Shown here in pieces: positions 17,428-26,333 of a DNA stretch of 64,000 bases (position 1 is the first letter of the stretch; the number at the start of each line of letters is the position of its first letter). The stretch is from Anaerolineales bacterium. GTDB taxonomy: Bacteria > Chloroflexota > Anaerolineae > JAAEKA01. Below the pieces are notes generated by a model. It had not been told where the DNA came from. It did not search any database and saw only the letters and a program-made list of their open reading frames with translations. The position numbers were made by a program, and so were the translations under genes. The stretch lies in NCBI GenBank assembly GCA_020634615.1, contig JACKBI010000002.1, positions 1-64,000 on the forward strand. The letters run 5' to 3'.

Positions 17428-18231
17428 CTACAATAGCCTCGCCCAAAGTTCGATAGTGATTAGGACAACCGCGAACCCACCAGCCCAGGCGATGTCCGGG
17501 AAGTGCAACGCTGGCTTGTCGGGCCATACGATTTCGCCCGTGTAGCCGCGGCTCACCATCGCGTTGTAGACGCGGTCGCTGCGGTCCAGGGAACGCACGA
17601 ACAGACTGCCAACCATGCCGCCCACGATCCTGGCGCGCCAGATAACGGTGCCGCCGTGCTTCTGGCCGGGCGGTCCCCAGGCCATGCGCGCCTCGCGGGC
17701 GCGCATCAATCGCAGCACTTCGTCACCCAGCACGAACATGTAGCGATACATGAAGCCGATGACACCGACCAGCACATTGGGCACGCCAATGCCCCGCAAC
17801 GCCCGCAGGATATCGGGAAACGTAGTGGTGGCCGACAAAAGCAGCGCCATCAGCACCGACAGCCAGCTCTTCAGCATGATCGTGAAGAAGCGGATAACAC
17901 CATTGTCGGTGATGACCAGCGTGTGATCGGAGAAGGGCAACGGGATGGTCAGCAGCGGGGCGCCGGCGATGGTGAACAGCACCGTCACGGCGGCCAGCAT
18001 GAAGGGCAACGCAATCAACCCGCGGCGCAATAACAAGGTCAGCGACACGTCGGCCATCAGGGTGACTGCCAGCCAGAGCAACGCCAGCGCCACAAAGGCC
18101 GGCCACGCGCCGTCCGGCGTCAGCGCACAGGCCAGGATAAAGAACAACGCTGACACCAGCTTGACACGCGGGTCCAGCCGGTGCACCGGGCTGTCTGCGT
18201 GACGGTACTGGTCAAGAACGTGGATGTGCAC
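17428..18231 (-). CDS. cbiQ: Cobalt/nickel ECF transporter membrane coupling protein (CbiQ/NikQ)
   Basis: A 267-residue membrane protein with about five hydrophobic segments. It begins MHIHVLDQYRHADSPVHRLDPRVKL, the usual CbiQ start in which RLDPRVK precedes the first helix. The conserved coupling motifs that contact the ATPases are RAREARMAWG and SLDRSDRVYNAMVSRGY. The start codon is GTG. It couples ATP hydrolysis by CbiO to substrate release by CbiM. Confidence 0.92.
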   Translation of the reverse strand: MHIHVLDQYRHADSPVHRLDPRVKLVSALFFILACALTPDGAWPAFVALALLWLAVTLMADVSLTLLLRRGLIALPFMLAAVTVLFTIAGAPLLTIPLPFSDHTLVITDNGVIRFFTIMLKSWLSVLMALLLSATTTFPDILRALRGIGVPNVLVGVIGFMYRYMFVLGDEVLRLMRAREARMAWGPPGQKHGGTVIWRARIVGGMVGSLFVRSLDRSDRVYNAMVSRGYTGEIVWPDKPALHFPDIAWAGGFAVVLITIELWARLL

Positions 18232-18257
18232 TCTGGTGTCCTCAATGCCGCCGGCGC

Positions 18258-19256
18258 TTACGGCGAATCTGTCACAACAACCGGCGTTTCAGCCAGCCGT
18301 CTGGAGCGACGCCGCAAGGCGCGCGCAATGCCGTACCCGACGGCAAAAAGCAAGAGCGTGCCCAGAATCACCGCCAGCACGGCAGCCAGTGTCTCGTTGG
18401 TGACACCCGGCACCACGTAGTCCGGTGCCAGTTCGTACAACGGTCCCTGAGCTGCACCCAGGAACCCCTTGTCCTCAGCAACCCGCTCCAATCCATCAGG
18501 GCTGGGCGAGGCAAAGAACACCGCCATCACACCGACAGCCAGCGCCAGGATCACGCCGCCAGCGATAAATGTACCGCGGTCTGTCTTGCGACCGGACACC
18601 TGCCGGCCATACATCTCCGGAAGCGCTGCGGCGACCAGCGCCACAGCACCAGCCGTGATCAGTCCCTCGCCGACACCGATGAACGCGTGGACCGTGGCCA
18701 TCGCCGCCAGGACCACACCCAGCGACGCCGTACCGCTCAGGGCCAACAAGAAAGATGCCATGACCGCAGCGACGAAAACCGACAGCCAGCCAGCGATGAA
18801 GGCAGCTGCGTAGCGGTTGAAACGCGCCATCGCCTGGTAGACGAAATAACCGATCCAGACCGTGACGATGCCCATCACGAAGATGTTGGCGCCCATAGCC
18901 AGCAGCCCGCCGTCCTGGAAGATCAGCGCCTGCAGTGCGATCACTGCTGTCATGATCAGCAAACCCGCCCACGGCCCCAGCAGGATCGCTGCCAGCGCAC
19001 CGCCCAGGAAATGGCCAGACGTGCCGCCAGCTACCGGAAAGTTAAAGGCCTGTGCGGCGAAGATGAACGCCGCCAGCACGCCCATCAGCGGCACCATCCG
19101 CTCGTCGAATTCGCGGCTGGCACGACGGACCGCCAGCACGACGAACGCGGCAGTAATCACCCACATCGCAATAGCAACCGGCGCCGAGAGGAAGCCATCG
19201 GGAATGTGCATTGCTTCCGGCGCTGCAAACGGAATATGAAACTGACTGAACAGCAT
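18258..19256 (-). CDS. cbiM: Nickel/cobalt ECF substrate-binding protein CbiM/NikM with fused PDGLE (CbiN/NikN-like) domain
   Basis: The N-terminal part (to about residue 230) is CbiM/NikM, with MHIPDGFLSAPVAIAMW and several membrane helices. The C-terminal part has SPDGLERVAEDKGFLG and two more helices, the PDGLE domain that acts as CbiN/NikN. In this family the Met-His start of MHIPDG binds the metal. Here a strong ribosome site AAGGAGG lies before an ATG at 19256, which adds MLFSQFHIPFAAPEA ahead of MHIPDG; an internal ATG at 19211 would give the bare Met-His terminus but has a poor ribosome site. The extension may be cleaved after PEA, or the inner start is used. Confidence 0.9.
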   Translation of the reverse strand: MLFSQFHIPFAAPEAMHIPDGFLSAPVAIAMWVITAAFVVLAVRRASREFDERMVPLMGVLAAFIFAAQAFNFPVAGGTSGHFLGGALAAILLGPWAGLLIMTAVIALQALIFQDGGLLAMGANIFVMGIVTVWIGYFVYQAMARFNRYAAAFIAGWLSVFVAAVMASFLLALSGTASLGVVLAAMATVHAFIGVGEGLITAGAVALVAAALPEMYGRQVSGRKTDRGTFIAGGVILALAVGVMAVFFASPSPDGLERVAEDKGFLGAAQGPLYELAPDYVVPGVTNETLAAVLAVILGTLLLFAVGYGIARALRRRSRRLAETPVVVTDSP

Positions 19257-19323
19257 ATTGTCCTCCTTAGCTCTCAGAACTCGATCAGCTTCTTGCCGAA
19301 TGGACGCTTGCAAGTGCGTCGAA

Positions 19324-19758
19324 TCAGGGCGAGATGGCCTGGCAGGCGGCGCATTGCCCCGTCAACGTCAAGTGAATCAGATTCACTGCAAACCCGTACT
19401 TTTGCGTCAGGATATCGCTCAGCTCTTGCATATCTACCGAGTCGATCTCGATCATCGCTCCGCAGGTGCTGCAAACTGCGTGGTGATGCTCCTTCCCGTA
19501 GCGCACCGCCTCGTAGCGCACCGGCTGGCCGTCAAGCCGCAGTTCGCCGATCACGCCCTGCTGCTTGAGGAACATCACCGTCCGGTAAATCGTAGACAGG
19601 TCCACATAGGGCGACTGCTGTTGCACGCGCTCATGCACCTCATCGACGCTGAGGTGCCCGTCGTTGTGGTAAATTGCCTCCAGCACCATCGCGCGTTGTG
19701 GCGTCAAACGAACGCCGGACTCGCGCAGTTGGTCTATCGCTCGCGATTCGCAAGACAT
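19324..19758 (-). CDS. Fur-family metal-dependent regulator
   Basis: A 144-residue Fur/Zur/Nur/PerR-type repressor. The winged helix is RLTPQRAMVLEAIYHNDGHLS through YVDLSTIYRTVMFLKQQGV, the metal region has EHHHAVCSTCGAMIEI, and the structural zinc site is completed by CAAC near the C-terminus. The start at 19758 is chosen as the usual family length; the frame is open upstream but that part is not Fur-like. It lies 67 bases upstream of the Ni/Co transporter genes on the same strand, so a nickel-responsive (Nur-like) or zinc-responsive role is possible. I could not pick out a clear Fur box. Confidence 0.88.
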   Translation of the reverse strand: MSCESRAIDQLRESGVRLTPQRAMVLEAIYHNDGHLSVDEVHERVQQQSPYVDLSTIYRTVMFLKQQGVIGELRLDGQPVRYEAVRYGKEHHHAVCSTCGAMIEIDSVDMQELSDILTQKYGFAVNLIHLTLTGQCAACQAISP

Positions 19759-19861
19759 GGGTAAGAAAGATCCGCTCCTGCATTGCCGTCTGGGCAAGGA
19801 ATCAAATGTGTAGACACCAACGATTGGCAGTTGCGAACTTTTGCAACTGCGGTAATTGTAC

Positions 19862-21778
19862 TCAATGCCCCTCGGAACGCCAATCCAGCGAATGCTGCAC
19901 TTCGACTGGAGCGCCGTGCATCCACGCCGCGGCTTCAGCAATGGCACTCTGCTCCCCTACCAGCGTGATGTGGTCGCCGCGTTCCATCACGTTGTAGCCA
20001 TGCGGCAAGATGACCTCTTCCCGCCGCCTGATAGACAACACCAGCACATCCCCCGGCAAGCGCACGTCGCGCAGCGACCTGCCGATACAGTCCGCGTTGA
20101 GCAGCTCAACTTCCACCACTTCTTTGTCGTCCTCCAGCGACGTAAGCAGCTCCAGCGCATCAGGGAAACTGATGAGGCCGTCCATCACAGATGCGGCCGC
20201 CAGACCCGGATTGACCGCGTGCGCGCCTGCCACTTGAAACTCACGCAGCCGGGCCGGGTCGTGGACGTAAGCCACAAGATGGGGAATGCCAAACGAGCTT
20301 CTGGCCAGCACACACACCCGCAGATTGAAATCGTCGTCCGCGGTCGCGACCACCACGGACTGGGCAGTATCAGCGCCGGCGGCCTTGAGGCCTGCCATCG
20401 TGTCTGCCTGACCCAGCACGCCTGTCATCCCAAGCTGGTTGGCCCGTTCAACGCGGTCGGGATGGCTGTCGATGACAACGATGTCATGGCTGCGCTGCCT
20501 GAGTCGCTGCGCCACCAGCATCGCGATCTGTCCCGCTCCCACCAGCACGATTGGAAGCCGCTCCGGCAGCGGCGGCGCCGGCAGCATCCGGTTGAACAGC
20601 GCCGGGGAGACCGTAGACGTGGTGATGGCCACCAGGATAATGTCGGCATTGAGCGCCTCGCTGATGATTCCCAGCCGCATACCAATGGCCGAAGCGGCGA
20701 TGATCAGCGAGAGACGTGAGGAGAGCAGCACACCGGCAGCCAGCGCGTTGCGCCGCCCAAACGACGGCTGCAGGAGTAGCGCCGGTACGATCTTGACAAC
20801 ATAGGCGGCCACCAGCAGCAACGGGAACAACGCCAAGGCACTGGCCGACGAGAACAATGCCGGCAGATCGAAGCTGACACCGACCATGATAAAGAAGATC
20901 GGCACCATGAAACCGAAACCGATGGCGTCGAGCTTGTGGCGCGCCTCATTGTCGCCCGGGTTCTCCGGGCTGGATATGAGCGAAATCAGTGCGCCCGCCA
21001 GGAATGCGCCCAGGATCACCTCCGCCCCCAAAACCTCCGACAGCACCACGAACGCAAACATGACAGCCAGCGCGCCGCGAACCTTGATCTGCACGGTGGC
21101 GCGGGTCAGGTCATCCAGAGCTCGTTGCAGAGGTCGCCAGCGAACCAACTGTGGCGCGTACCGTGCCGCCACTACAAAAGCCACCAGCAGCAGCCCAACC
21201 AGTAGCACTTCCAGCGTGACGCCGCCAGAGATAACCGCGACCACCAGGGTGATCAGCACCATGGTGACGAAATCGGCGATCAGCGCGGCCAACAGAATCG
21301 TCTGGCCGAACTGGCCGGAGGAGATGCCCTTTTCACGCAGAACGGGCAGGACGATGCCCAGTGAGGTGGTAGACAGAATCAACGTCGGCAACCACGGGTT
21401 TCTGACCAGCCCCAGGGCTGAGAGCGTAAAGGCAATCCCGAAGGCCAGCGCGATGGTCAGCACCAAAATCGACGTACCGACCACGACCGGGTTTTGCATC
21501 AGGCGGGTAGACTTGCGTTGCAGGCCCGCCAGCACGGTGAAGTCGATCTCCAAACCCGACAGAAACATCAAGAATGCGAATCCCAGCGCAGCCAGCACCT
21601 CCAGCACCGGGTCATCCACTACCCAGTTGAGGCCGCTGCGGCCGATGACCATACCGGCGATGATCTCACCGACAACAACCGGTATCTGCAAACGGCGGAA
21701 CCGCTGCAAAATCAGGGGGACAACAAATGCAAGGCCTACAACCAGCAGGACAGGCAGCAAGCTGCCGCCGTCTTCCAT
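19862..21778 (-). CDS. CPA2 monovalent cation:proton antiporter with RCK domains
   Basis: A 638-residue KefB/KefC-like transporter. About 12 hydrophobic segments cover residues 5-395, including FLMFLSGLEID and AVMFAFVVLSEVLGAEVILGAFLAGALIS patterns of the family. A TrkA-N/RCK domain follows from about 405 (PIVLVGAGQIAMLVAQRL with an intact GxGxxA nucleotide site), then a TrkA-C domain (NADCIGRSLRDVRLPGDVLVLSI). It exchanges K+ or Na+ for protons under control of a bound nucleotide. It follows its paralogue by 12 bases, and the two are probably an operon. Confidence 0.9.
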   Translation of the reverse strand: MEDGGSLLPVLLVVGLAFVVPLILQRFRRLQIPVVVGEIIAGMVIGRSGLNWVVDDPVLEVLAALGFAFLMFLSGLEIDFTVLAGLQRKSTRLMQNPVVVGTSILVLTIALAFGIAFTLSALGLVRNPWLPTLILSTTSLGIVLPVLREKGISSGQFGQTILLAALIADFVTMVLITLVVAVISGGVTLEVLLVGLLLVAFVVAARYAPQLVRWRPLQRALDDLTRATVQIKVRGALAVMFAFVVLSEVLGAEVILGAFLAGALISLISSPENPGDNEARHKLDAIGFGFMVPIFFIMVGVSFDLPALFSSASALALFPLLLVAAYVVKIVPALLLQPSFGRRNALAAGVLLSSRLSLIIAASAIGMRLGIISEALNADIILVAITTSTVSPALFNRMLPAPPLPERLPIVLVGAGQIAMLVAQRLRQRSHDIVVIDSHPDRVERANQLGMTGVLGQADTMAGLKAAGADTAQSVVVATADDDFNLRVCVLARSSFGIPHLVAYVHDPARLREFQVAGAHAVNPGLAAASVMDGLISFPDALELLTSLEDDKEVVEVELLNADCIGRSLRDVRLPGDVLVLSIRRREEVILPHGYNVMERGDHITLVGEQSAIAEAAAWMHGAPVEVQHSLDWRSEGH

Positions 21779-21790
21779 ATTGGCCCCTTT

Positions 21791-23710
21791 CTAGCGAACG
21801 CCCATGTCGGTGATACTGTGCGTATCCAACATTCCCGACCGACCTTCCAGCCATTCTTTCATCTCACGCATACGCTCGTTGCTGCCGAGAATCGTCAGGC
21901 GGTCGCCGAATTCAAGCACGGTGTTGCCGTGGGGAACGATTAGCTCTCCGTGACGCCGGATCGACATCACCAGGTAGTCTCCCGGCAACCGCAAATTGCG
22001 CACCAACACACCCGCCAGCGAACGATTTTCGAGCCGGACTTCCATCACATCACGCTCGTCATTGGTTGACGTCAACAGCCGGAATGCATCAGGATTGCGC
22101 GCCAGCAGCGCGATGATGGTGGCGCGGAACATGGCGCCGATGAACGGCTGGACACCGAGCGTTTCGTAGCTGTCCAGGTACTCCGGGTCTTTGACGTACA
22201 CGACCACATTTGAGTCGCATAACTGGCGCACCAGCTTCGCCAGTTCCAGGTTCTCTTCATCCTGTTCGCCCAACAGCAGCACAGAGTCCGTGTCCGCGAT
22301 GCCGAGACTGCGCAAGCCCTCCGCAGTCTGATCCGCCGCCAGCACTTCGAAGCCGGACGTGATCGCTCGCTGGGCCGGCGATGGCTGCGGTTCGACGAAT
22401 CGAACCGTGTCGCCGTGGGCGCGCAATTCCTGAGCCACGGCCAGCGACAGATCGGTAACACCGATCGCGAGGGTAAACCTGCTGCGAATTTGCACGACCA
22501 ACGGTGCCAGGACGTTGAAGATCAACGGCATTATGAGCACGGTCAGCAACGCAAACAGCACGACGAAGGTGCTGGTGGCCGCATCCAGCAGGCCGGTCCG
22601 CAGGCCGATGACAGCGATAGCAACTTCCAGCGACAGATGAGTGTTGAGCAGCACGCCGCCGGCCAGCCGCTCGCGCAGGGAAAAGCTGCGACCCGCCAGC
22701 AGCACCGGCACCACCTTGACCACCGTCGCGACTACCAGCAGCAGCAGCACGATCACCAGCCGGGACGGCGCATCGAACGCCGCTGTCAGGTCAAGCTCGA
22801 CACCGACCATGATGAAAAACACCGGGATAAAGAAGCCGAAGCCAAAAGCCTCCAGCTTCTCGACCAGCGACTCGTCCTCGGGGCCTTTCAACAACGAGAT
22901 GATGAGACCGGCCAGGAACGCGCCCAGAATCAGCTCGGCGTCAACGAATTCGGCCAGGACGACAAACAGCATCATGATCAGGATCGCGCCGCGCACCTTG
23001 ATCTGCACCGTAGCACGCGAGAGATCATCGAAGAACTTGCGCACCCGCGGTCGGCGCACGAAACTCGGCCCGATGCGGTAGAAAATCAGGAATGCCACGA
23101 AGAGCAACCCCAGTGAAAGAACCTCCAGATCGAAGCCGCGGTCAAAGGTAATGACATACACGGTCAGCAGGATGATCGTGATGAAATCAGCCAGCGTCGC
23201 CGACACGAGGAGGAATTGGCCGAAGCGCGAGCTGAGCATCCCGCGCTCCTTCAGCGTCGGCAACACCACACCCAAGGACGTGGCGGTGAAAACAAAGGCC
23301 AGTAGCAGCGTGTCGCCCCCGGCGCCCGAACGCACCACCAGGAACCCGGCCGCCAGCGCCAGCGCCAACGTCAGCGCATAAACAACCAACGCGCTGGACA
23401 CAACCTGCGGTTCATCGCCCGCGGATTTGCCGTTTCGCGAAGGCAGCAGCTGATCCAGGTTGATTTCCATGCCCGCCAGGAACATCAGGAACGCCAACCC
23501 GATGTCTTGCATGAAGACCAAAATCGGAGTTTCTGTGACCAGTCCCAGGAAAGCAGGGCCGACAAGGATGCCGGCAACGATCTCACCCACTACTACCGGC
23601 ACTCGTTGAAAGCGCGACAGCAAGATCGGTACGACAAACGCAAGCAGCAGGACGATGACCAGCGGAAGGAAACGATTCGGCTCTTCCGACATGAGTACGG
23701 AAAAAGTCAT
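21791..23710 (-). CDS. CPA2 monovalent cation:proton antiporter, paralogue with degenerate RCK site
   Basis: A 639-residue paralogue of the next gene. The membrane part matches it closely (PVVVGEIVAGILVGPAFLG, FLMFLAGMEINLDQ, AELILGAFLAGLIISLL). The RCK_N nucleotide motif is degenerate: FTLAIGVTDLSLAVAQEL replaces the usual GxGxxG/A. The C-terminal TrkA-C domain is present (LENRSLAGVLVRNLRLPGDYLVMSI). It may regulate or pair with the intact copy. Translation may begin at 23710 or at an internal ATG at 23692 (MSEEPNRFLPL). Confidence 0.88.
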   Translation of the reverse strand: MTFSVLMSEEPNRFLPLVIVLLLAFVVPILLSRFQRVPVVVGEIVAGILVGPAFLGLVTETPILVFMQDIGLAFLMFLAGMEINLDQLLPSRNGKSAGDEPQVVSSALVVYALTLALALAAGFLVVRSGAGGDTLLLAFVFTATSLGVVLPTLKERGMLSSRFGQFLLVSATLADFITIILLTVYVITFDRGFDLEVLSLGLLFVAFLIFYRIGPSFVRRPRVRKFFDDLSRATVQIKVRGAILIMMLFVVLAEFVDAELILGAFLAGLIISLLKGPEDESLVEKLEAFGFGFFIPVFFIMVGVELDLTAAFDAPSRLVIVLLLLVVATVVKVVPVLLAGRSFSLRERLAGGVLLNTHLSLEVAIAVIGLRTGLLDAATSTFVVLFALLTVLIMPLIFNVLAPLVVQIRSRFTLAIGVTDLSLAVAQELRAHGDTVRFVEPQPSPAQRAITSGFEVLAADQTAEGLRSLGIADTDSVLLLGEQDEENLELAKLVRQLCDSNVVVYVKDPEYLDSYETLGVQPFIGAMFRATIIALLARNPDAFRLLTSTNDERDVMEVRLENRSLAGVLVRNLRLPGDYLVMSIRRHGELIVPHGNTVLEFGDRLTILGSNERMREMKEWLEGRSGMLDTHSITDMGVR

Positions 23711-24123
23711 GGCACCATCTTATCGACTCTGGGGGCATCTGGCAAGACAGCCAACACACAATGCCCGAAAAATAGCTAAAGAAGCTGATTGAAAGCGTCG
23801 AGAAAGCCCGGAAAGCCGGCCAGCTAGCGGGGTGTGGCGCAATAGTCCTGCGGGGCGGGATCCTCAGAGACTGGTTGAAACGGGATTCGCTTCAGACTGC
23901 GGAAGTCGACGAACCCGTAGCCAGAGGGCACTCCGGCAGCCGGAGAGCTGTCGTGACGAGTAGTCGTCCGCTTCCGCAGTCGTTCAACGAGACTTTTCAA
24001 ACGGCATCTCAGCGCCACTCCACCAGCCAGGAACGTAACGCACCAACTAAAAGAGCCGCTGAAGCAGGCTCCAGCGGCTCACTTATCAAACCAGTCCTGA
24101 GGTCAGGACGATAGAGTTGCGTG
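23711..24123. other. Gene-free stretch between antiporter and reductase genes
   Basis: No convincing gene is seen in these 413 bases. They hold an 11-bp perfect inverted repeat, GACTGCGGAAG at 23895-23905 with CTTCCGCAGTC at 23971-23981, flanked by TTGAAACGG and TTTCAAACGG words. They also hold the terminator of the downstream-encoded reductase at 24047-24080. The antiporter promoter should also lie at its left end, but I could not define it. Confidence 0.6.
24047..24080 (-). terminator. Terminator of the SDR gene
   Basis: On the minus strand GAGCCGCTG pairs with CAGCGGCTC (9 bp, 10-base loop) and is followed by TTTTAG. It lies about 45 bases after the stop at 24124. Confidence 0.8.
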
Positions 24124-24939
24124 CTACGCGCCCACCACATCCTCGCCGCCGTCCACGTAGATCACCGAGCCGCTCATGAAGCGTACACGGGGATCTGAGA
24201 GCGCGGCAATGGTGACTGCCACATCCGGCTCGGTGGTCATGCGTCCGGTGGGATTGAAGCGGGTCGCCATTTCGATGAACGCCTCGTGGCCCGGAATCTT
24301 GCGCAACGCAGGCGTGTCGGTGACGCCGGCCTCGATACAGTTGATCATCACGCCGGCCGGTCCAAGCTCCAGCGCGAGCTGGCGAGTGTGCGACTCCAGC
24401 GCCGCCTTGGCAGCCGAGACAGCGCCGTAACTCTTGAACACCCGGTGGGAGCCCGAGCTGGTCATCGAGAAGACACGACTGCCGCTGGTAAACAGGCCGC
24501 GCCGCATCAGATCTTGTACCCAGTAGACCAGGCTGTGGGCCATGACGTTGAGAGTCATGTCCATCTGCGCCTCCGAAATCGCCTCATCGGGCGAGTCGGC
24601 GATGAACGGCAGAAGGGTGCCAAAGGCCAACGAGTGCATCAACACGTGCAGGTGCTGGTGGCCGCCATCGGCCGCCAGCTTTGCCTGTATCTGGTCCAGG
24701 ACTTTGCCGCGTTTGCCACTGTCCGCGGCATTGGTGTTAAAGAAGATCGCCTGCCGGCCCATCGCTTCGATGTCGGTCACAACCTGGCGAGCGTAGGGCA
24801 GCGTCGATTTCAGGTCAAGGTGTACGCCGAAAATGTTCATGCCGCGGCTGGCCAGCTCCAAAGCTGTCGCCCGCCCAAATCCACTGGATGAACCCAGGAT
24901 CAGCGCCCACCGCCCGGTCAAATCCTGCTCATGTGTCAT
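24124..24939 (-). CDS. Short-chain dehydrogenase, enoyl-ACP reductase (FabL/FabI-like)
   Basis: A 271-residue Rossmann-fold reductase. The cofactor loop is GSSSGFGRATALELA and the catalytic spacing is Tyr-x6-Lys in SYGAVSAAKAALESHTR. That spacing is typical of enoyl-ACP reductases and differs from the Tyr-x3-Lys of ordinary SDRs. NPTGRMTTEPDVAVTIAAL and GSVIYVDGGEDVVGA close the sheet as in FabL. It probably reduces the enoyl double bond in fatty-acid synthesis or a related pathway with NAD(P)H. The start at 24939 has AAGGAG upstream; the longer open frame to 25047 is unlikely. A thiolase gene lies upstream but behind its own terminator. Confidence 0.82.
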   Translation of the reverse strand: MTHEQDLTGRWALILGSSSGFGRATALELASRGMNIFGVHLDLKSTLPYARQVVTDIEAMGRQAIFFNTNAADSGKRGKVLDQIQAKLAADGGHQHLHVLMHSLAFGTLLPFIADSPDEAISEAQMDMTLNVMAHSLVYWVQDLMRRGLFTSGSRVFSMTSSGSHRVFKSYGAVSAAKAALESHTRQLALELGPAGVMINCIEAGVTDTPALRKIPGHEAFIEMATRFNPTGRMTTEPDVAVTIAALSDPRVRFMSGSVIYVDGGEDVVGA

Positions 24940-25045
24940 AATTGTCTCCTTTTCCACTGGTTTATGTCTATAACTAACAGAGTTGGCTCGGTGCAAAGAC
25001 CGGCCAAAGCGGCAGCCAGACTTGAGGTATGTTCTTACACAAAAC

Positions 25046-25082
25046 ACCGGCGCCCGCAGCCAGTTACGCTGCGGACGCCGGT
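25046..25082 (-). terminator. Terminator of the thiolase gene
   Basis: Two 15-base arms, ACCGGCGTCCGCAGC and GCTGCGGGCGCCGGT on the minus strand, pair with one mismatch around a 7-base loop, followed by GTTTTGTG. It begins 16 bases after the thiolase stop. Confidence 0.8.
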
Positions 25083-25097
25083 TAGGTGGTATTGATG

Positions 25098-26294
25098 TCA
25101 GTTCAGCAGTTCAAAGACGCCGGCCGATCCCATCCCGCCACCGATACACATGGACGCGCTTCCATAGCGGACACCGCGCCGCTGCATTTCCTTGATCAAC
25201 GTCAGCACCAGCCGCGTGCCGGTCGCTCCCAACGGATGGCCGATGGAGATTGCACCACCGTTGACGTTGAGAATCTCCGGGTTCAGGTCAAGATCCTTGA
25301 CGCAGGCCAGACACTGAGCCGCAAAGGCTTCGTTGATCTCGAACAACCCGATATCATCCATCGACAGGCCGGCCCGCTCCAGAGCCATGCGGGTCGCCGG
25401 CACCGGTCCGATGCCCATGATATCCGGGCTGACGCCCGCGATGCCCCAACTCACCAACCGCGCCAGCGGGACAACACCCATCTCTTTCGCCGTCTCGGCA
25501 GTCGTGACAATCACTGCCGCGGCGCCGTCGACAATACCGCTGGCATTGCCGGCGGTGACAGTGCCGTTCTTGGGGATGAAGCGAGCAGGCAGGCGAGCCA
25601 GTACCTCCATAGTGGTATCGGCGCGAAAGTGCTCGTCGATGGTCACAGTGGTCGGCTTGCCGCGGCCGTCCCTGCCGGGCACGGGGACGACTTCTTCCGC
25701 CAGCCGGCCGGCCTGCCAGGCCGCGGCCGCGCGCTGCTGGCTGGACAGCGCCATCTTGTCCTGCTCCTCGCGGGTCACTGCAAACTGTTGGGCCAGGTTT
25801 TCAGCCGTGATGGCCATGGGCAAATTGTTGTAGCTGTCGGTCAGACCCTGCCAGAGCGAGTCTTCGAGGGTCATGCCCTCGCCAAGACCGATGCCCCAGC
25901 GGGCGTTGCGCGCCACCAGCGGCGCCTGGCTCATATTCTCAGCGCCACCGGCCAGCACCACCTTCGCCTCGCCGCAGGTGATCATGCGCGCCGCATCGAT
26001 GATAGCCTCGAAACCGGAACCGCACAGCCGGTTCAGCGTCAGGCCGGGCGCGCTCTGCGGCACACCGGCCCATAGCCCAACGTGGCGGCCAAGGTAGGCG
26101 GCGTCGCGACTGGACTGGATGACGTTGCCAAAGATGACATGATCGACCCGATCGGCCGGCACACCGGCCGCATCCAGCGCGCCTTTGGCCGCGGCCACGC
26201 CCAGCTCGGTTGCCGTCACATCGCGCAGGGAGCCACCGAACTTGCCGAACGGCGTGCGCGCGCCGCCCACAATCACGATTTCCTGCAAACTCAT
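25098..26294 (-). CDS. Acetyl-CoA C-acetyltransferase (thiolase)
   Basis: A 398-residue type II thiolase, which condenses two acetyl-CoA or cleaves 3-ketoacyl-CoA. The acylated Cys is in LNRLCGSGFEAIIDAARMI, the His in NVNGGAISIGHPLGATGTR and the second Cys in GSASMCIGGGMGSAGVFE; AGGAENMSQAPL and ASGIVDGAAAVIV are also standard. It follows the FAD reductase gene by about 40 bases on the same strand. Biosynthetic and degradative forms cannot be told apart from sequence. Confidence 0.94.
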   Translation of the reverse strand: MSLQEIVIVGGARTPFGKFGGSLRDVTATELGVAAAKGALDAAGVPADRVDHVIFGNVIQSSRDAAYLGRHVGLWAGVPQSAPGLTLNRLCGSGFEAIIDAARMITCGEAKVVLAGGAENMSQAPLVARNARWGIGLGEGMTLEDSLWQGLTDSYNNLPMAITAENLAQQFAVTREEQDKMALSSQQRAAAAWQAGRLAEEVVPVPGRDGRGKPTTVTIDEHFRADTTMEVLARLPARFIPKNGTVTAGNASGIVDGAAAVIVTTAETAKEMGVVPLARLVSWGIAGVSPDIMGIGPVPATRMALERAGLSMDDIGLFEINEAFAAQCLACVKDLDLNPEILNVNGGAISIGHPLGATGTRLVLTLIKEMQRRGVRYGSASMCIGGGMGSAGVFELLN

Positions 26295-26333
26295 GGTGAA
26301 ACCTCCGAAGCGTGGAAGAGAATGTCAGGCTGG

